Source of the DNA: Nitrosomonadales bacterium
GTDB taxonomy: Bacteria > Pseudomonadota > Gammaproteobacteria > Burkholderiales > SG8-41
Direction of reading: 5' to 3'
Assembly (NCBI GenBank): GCA_009885185.1
Contig: VFLF01000177.1
Coordinates: forward strand, 1-7,680
DNA length: 7,680 nt
How positions within the stretch are numbered: the first letter of the stretch is position 1; the number at the start of each line of letters is the position of its first letter. The notes beneath the pieces were generated by a model. The model saw only the letters and a list, made by a program, of their open reading frames with translations, was not told where the DNA came from and did not search any database. Positions 4,972-7,680 of the stretch are shown in pieces. The translations under genes and the position numbers were made by a program.

Positions 4972-6129
4972 ATGTCTGTAATGGATGAGCTTCAGCAAAC
5001 GATTAGTGACCACCATAAAAGCCTGACCGATACCCTAAAGGAGCACAAGGCCTCGAACAACGAACGGATTGAGGCTATGGAAAAACGCATGGGCCGCCCG
5101 AACCTTGGCGGCGATGCCAAGCCCGACGCCAACTCCCCGGAAGTGAAGTCCCTGTAGGCGGCCTTCCGCGCGTTGTTGACGGGCAACCAGGCCAAGGCCG
5201 ATCAGCTGTTCACCGAGGCCAAGGCCATGTCTGCCGGTTCCGATCCGGACGGCGGCTATGTCGTGCATTCCATGATCAGCTCCGGCATGACCAAGGTTAT
5301 GGCCGAAGTCTCGCCAATTTATAAATTGGCTCGTAAGGTCACGCTCGACTCTGGCGATGCATTTGAAGAACCCGTGGACAAAGATTCGGCGGAAGCTTCA
5401 TGGATCGGCGAAGTCAGTTCGCGCACCGACACCGATTCCCCGCAACTGGCTAATTTCCGGGTAGAGTTGAACGAGATCTACGCGCTGCCGAAGGTCTCGC
5501 AGAAACTACTTGACCAGGCCGGCATCGACGTAATGGCCTGGCTGACCAGCAAAGTCAGTGACGCGTTCGCTGTGAAGGAAGGAACTGCCTTCCACAGTGG
5601 CACGGGCGTAGGCCAGCCGCGTGGCATCCTGACTTACACCACGGCAGCGACCGCAGACGCAACCCGCACCTGGGGCGAGTTCGAGCATGTGGTCACGGGC
5701 ACGAGTGCGGACTTCAACACAACCACCAAGGCTGATTGCCTGATCGACTTGGCGCACAAGCTCAAGCCGCAGTATCGCGCAGGCGCTGTGTGGCTGATGA
5801 ATCGGAACACGCTGGCGAAGGTGCGCAAGCTCAAGGAGGCCACGTCGGACCAGTACATCTGGATTCCTGGCCTGTCGGCCGGCCAGTCGGACACGATGCT
5901 TGGACATCCCATCTATCTGGACGAGGACATGCCTGATATCGGCGCTAGCACCTTGTCGATTGCGTTCGGCAACTTCGAGCGGGCCTATACGATCATCGAG
6001 AAAAGTGGCGTGAAATACATAACGGATAACCTCACCGACAAACCGAACGTGAAGCTCTACGGATATCGACGCGTTGGCGCGGCTGCCAACGACTTCAATG
6101 CCGTGAAGTTCTGCAAATTCTCGGCTTGA
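4972..6129 (+). CDS. HK97-family major capsid protein, interrupted by one in-frame TAG
   Basis: ATG with GGAG (4959-4962) 9 bases upstream; 385 residues if the TAG at codon 62 (5155-5157) is read, a normal length for the family. Residues 1-61 form the charged, coiled-coil delta domain that acts as an internal scaffold. After the TAG the same frame continues into the mature capsid: SDPDGGYVV at the mature N-terminus, SPIYKLARKV, WIGEVSSRTDTDSPQ, YALPKVSQKLLDQ, KEGTAFHSGTGVGQPRGIL, and a C-terminal YGYRRVGAAANDFNAVKF. The usual GDG before the PRGIL motif is GTG here, and the usual Pro after GGYLV is His, a hint of relaxed constraint. It forms the icosahedral shell. An ATG at 5227 with GAGG 8 bases upstream could restart translation at the mature domain. 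No portal or protease gene precedes it. Confidence 0.85.
5155..5157 (+). other. In-frame TAG in the capsid gene (codon 62)
   Basis: The TAG lies between the delta domain and the mature capsid domain in the context KSL-TAG-AAFRALL. The frame before and after is the same, and protein-family similarity runs through it. A single C-to-T change from CAG (Gln) would produce it; Glu or Lys are other one-step origins. Confidence 0.85.
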
Positions 6130-6139
6130 GGACCTGACC

Positions 6140-6571
6140 ATGCCTAACGATCTTCATAGCAACATGAAACAGGTGCAGGCGATTATTCCTGCAGCCATCG
6201 GGGCCAATGCCACCAAGACCGGCGCGATCATCGACCGGTAGAACTACGGCGGCGTGGAGTGGGTCATCGACTACGGCTCGGTGACCACGACCGGCTCTAT
6301 CGTGACCCTGGTGGCGAAAGAGGGTGACGTGACCGGCACCATGACCAGCATCGCGGATGCCGACTTGCTCGGCACCGAAGCACTGGCCTCGCTCCTGGCG
6401 GGTGCACGTGCGGCTGGCACCGGCAAGGAGGTCAGCAAGCGCCTTGGCTACATCGGCCAGAAGCGGCACGTGCAACTTCTCGCTGTGCAAACGGGCACGA
6501 CTTCGGTCGGCGCCTTGTCGGCAACCGCTGTCCTGTTCAACCCGACCTACGCACCGATCAGCAACCCGTAA
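6140..6571 (+). CDS. Small phage structural-type protein downstream of the capsid gene, interrupted by one in-frame TAG
   Basis: ATG with GAGG (6128-6131) 8 bases upstream; 143 residues if TAG at codon 34 (6239-6241) is read. It starts MPNDLHSNMKQVQAI and continues ATKTGAIIDR-TAG-NYGGVEWVIDYGS. After that come ADADLLGT, KRLGYIGQKRHVQLLAVQTG and a hydrophobic C-terminus, ending at a double stop TAATAA. The pattern (LHSN, then IDxQGY/F, then a beta-rich domain with GYxGxKRyl) is one I associate with small beta-rich virion proteins encoded next to the capsid gene in tailed phages, possibly decoration or head-associated. In such relatives the residue after ID(R/L/T) is commonly glutamine, exactly where TAG stands. 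The precise role is uncertain. Without readthrough only a 33-residue peptide would be made, or a product from the GTG at 6254. Confidence 0.7.
6239..6241 (+). other. In-frame TAG in the gene after the capsid gene (codon 34)
   Basis: The context is GAIIDR-TAG-NYGGVEW. From my knowledge of the family, glutamine is expected here (ID-x-Q-G-Y/F). The frame continues for 110 codons to TAATAA. Confidence 0.8.
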
Positions 6572-6576
6572 TAACT

Positions 6577-6648
6577 CGGGCGGCCTTCGGGTCGCCCGGT
6601 CGCGGCGCCAACTAATAACTGGCGCTCTGGACAAGCGGCGAGTGTCCA
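6577..6648 (+). repeat. Three consecutive hairpins after the small structural gene
   Basis: Hairpin 1 (6577-6598) has a 9-pair stem capped by a TTCG tetraloop, very stable as RNA. Hairpin 2 has arms GCGCCA (6605-6610) and TGGCGC (6620-6625). Hairpin 3 has arms TGGACA (6628-6633) and TGTCCA (6643-6648). None is followed by a T-run. Hairpin 1 lies two bases after the double stop TAATAA, where an mRNA 3'-end or stability structure would be expected. The set does not fold as a tRNA: there is no T-arm sequence and the 9-base loop of hairpin 2 lacks anticodon-loop features. Confidence 0.6.
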
Positions 6649-6756
6649 AGACATGAAACAACCTCCGCAGTCGAAGCACGGGGCATCCGCGTTTGCGGGG
6701 CTCTCTATGGAACCCTCCATGGCTAGCTATCCTCTCTGTGTGATTCGACAATCAGA
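6649..6756 (+). other. Non-coding interval with minor hairpins
   Basis: Between the hairpin cluster and the terminator I see no supported gene. ATGGA/TCCAT (6708-6721) and CCGC/GCGG (around 6690-6701) are short hairpins. Connector, tail-tube and chaperone genes normally found between capsid and tape measure are absent here. Confidence 0.4.
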
Positions 6757-6790
6757 CCCCGCTGGCCTAACGGCTGGCGGGGTTTTCTTT
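6757..6790 (+). terminator. Intrinsic terminator upstream of the tape measure gene
   Basis: CCCCGC (6757-6762) pairs with GCGGGG (6777-6782). An inner GCC/GGC stem with a TAAC loop adds stability, and the tract TTTTCTTT follows at 6783-6790. It ends 23 bases before the tape measure start, and I see no promoter in between. A late transcript would have to pass it, for instance by Q-type antitermination or partial readthrough. Confidence 0.7.
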
Positions 6791-6813
6791 ACCCCAAATT
6801 CTAAGGAACGACT

Positions 6814-7680
6814 ATGGCCGCCCTGGGCAGGCTAGTTGTGGATTTGCTGCTAAAAAGTGCCGGCTTCGAATCGAGCCTGGATCGCGCCAGCAAAGCCACC
6901 AAGAAGCGCATGAAAGAGATCGAGCGCAGCGCATCGGACGCCGGCAAGGTGCTAGGCACCGCGTTAGTTGGCGGCGCTGTAGCGGCTGGCTACGCGATCA
7001 AATAGGCCATTGATTAGGCCGACCAGCTAAACGAGATATCCAAGAAGATCGGCATTCCTACGGACGTGCTGTCTTCACTGAACTACGCGGCCAAGCTCTC
7101 GGGCGTGGCGACTGAGGAACTGCAAGGCGGCCTGGTCAAGCTCATTCGCACGCAAGCGGACGCTGCACAAGGCGGCAAGGATTCGACGGAGGTATTCAGC
7201 ACGCTTGGAATTGCCGTCAAGGATACGGCCGGCAACCTGCGCGGCGTGTCGGACGTGTTCGGCGACTTCGCGGACGTGTTCGCGGCAATGCCTGACAGCT
7301 CCGAGAAAACCACGCTGGCGCTTAAGGTCTTCGGCAAGGCGGGCGCGGAGCTGATCCCCCTGCTAAACGAAGGCAAGGATGGCCTGGCGAAGTATCGCGA
7401 GGAACTGGACAAGCTCGGCGGCATCGTGACGCCCGAGGCGGCGATGCAAGCGGACCTGTTCAATGACCAGCTCGACTACCTCACAACCGCCGCCGCTGGG
7501 CTGGCGTATCAGGTCGGCGAGGAACTGCTGCCGGACCTGATCTCCCTCACGGGCGAGTTCAACAAAAACGCGACCGCAGGCGAGGGCGTCAAAGGCACCG
7601 CAGACAAGATCGCCGACGCGATCCGGGGCATTGTCGGCGCAGGCGGCGCGGCCATCGATACGATGCAGGCCATGACGTCC
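6814..7680 (+). CDS. Phage tail length tape measure protein, 5' part, with two in-frame TAGs
   Basis: ATG with AAGGA (6803-6807) 6 bases upstream; 289 codons are visible and the gene runs off the right edge. The N-terminus LGRLVVDLLLKSAGFESSLDRA, a basic helix (KATKKRMKEIERSA), a small hydrophobic segment (VLGTALVGGAVAAGYAIK), and then AID-TAG-ADQLNEISKKIGI match a tape measure family that fixes tail length and passes DNA through the membrane. Further typical blocks are SSLNYAAKLSGV, TLALKVFGKAGAELIPLLNEG and the ending of the visible part, GEELLPDLISLTGEF. TAG occurs at codons 64 (7003-7005) and 68 (7015-7017). In relatives the second is commonly Gln (AIDQADEL). CAG is also used for Gln in this gene. 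Without readthrough only the first 63 residues would be made. No further stop occurs up to the window edge. Confidence 0.85.
7003..7017 (+). other. Two in-frame TAGs, four codons apart, in the tape measure gene
   Basis: TAG at 7003-7005 and 7015-7017, context YAIK-TAG-AID-TAG-ADQLNEIS. Both are followed by GCC, giving a short direct repeat, TAGGCC...TAGGCC. The frame is uninterrupted for over 220 codons afterwards. Confidence 0.85.

Noticed and set aside
4778..4981. 67-codon + strand frame across the capsid leader
   Set aside because: It is built from the hairpin repeats, has no ribosome-binding site and runs into the capsid start in another frame.
6577..6660. Possible tRNA, including a CTA suppressor, in the hairpin cluster
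   Set aside because: CTA occurs in the loop of hairpin 2, but the loop is 9 bases, lacks the T at the position before the anticodon, and there is no acceptor stem or T-arm sequence nearby. I found no tRNA elsewhere on either strand; the TTCGAATC at 3055 and 6865 lies in coding sequence without a cloverleaf.
5506..6751. Long open frames on the - strand opposite the capsid and following gene (211 and 218 codons)
   Set aside because: They are antisense to recognisable + strand proteins, have Arg/His-rich composition typical of antisense frames in GC-rich DNA, and match no family I know.
6653..6835. 60-codon + strand frame before the tape measure gene, ending in TAG
   Set aside because: It reads through the intrinsic terminator and overlaps the tape measure start in another frame; no ribosome-binding site or family likeness. 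I did not count its TAG as a gene end.

Overview
The window looks like part of a temperate lambda-type (siphovirus-like) phage or prophage of a proteobacterium. By eye the GC content is near 60%. Every gene I can support lies on the + strand and genes are packed tightly, often with 4-base stop/start overlaps. I cannot name the host; the high GC and the protein styles would suit a Xanthomonas-, Stenotrophomonas-, Burkholderia- or Pseudomonas-like bacterium.

Layout. 1-2380: the end of one gene, then a run of small early genes, mostly of unknown function. One (1693-1899) resembles an excisionase-type winged-helix protein. 2399-3741: a replication module. The first gene is a winged-helix initiator that appears to carry its own origin inside the reading frame: four 22/23-base iterons, then an AT-rich stretch containing a dyad, arranged as in the lambda O gene. 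The second gene ends in a basic helix-rich segment and sits where lambdoid phages place replication partners or late regulators. 3742-4744: very short coupled ORFs and two small cysteine-rich (zinc-binding) proteins around about 340 bases with no convincing gene. 4745-4971: a non-coding leader with several short hairpins, three of them copies of one 16-base repeat. 4972-7680: late structural genes, namely an HK97-family major capsid protein, a small virion-type protein and a tail tape measure protein that runs off the window.

The most striking feature is that all three structural genes contain in-frame TAG codons (5155, 6239, 7003 and 7015). Reading resumes in the same frame with clear family similarity on both sides, and there is no frameshift, TAA or TGA. 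At two or three of these sites I would expect glutamine, one C-to-T change (CAG to TAG) away. The clear genes in the window end in TGA or TAA; the only TAG end belongs to a doubtful 27-codon ORF. Two explanations remain open: an amber-recoded phage (TAG read as Gln in late genes), or a defective prophage with several CAG-to-TAG nonsense mutations. No suppressor tRNA or release-factor gene is visible here.

The structural module is also abnormally short. No terminase, portal or protease gene precedes the capsid gene, and no head-tail connector, tail tube or tail chaperone gene lies between capsid and tape measure. This points to deletion or mosaic rearrangement and somewhat favours the defective-prophage reading.
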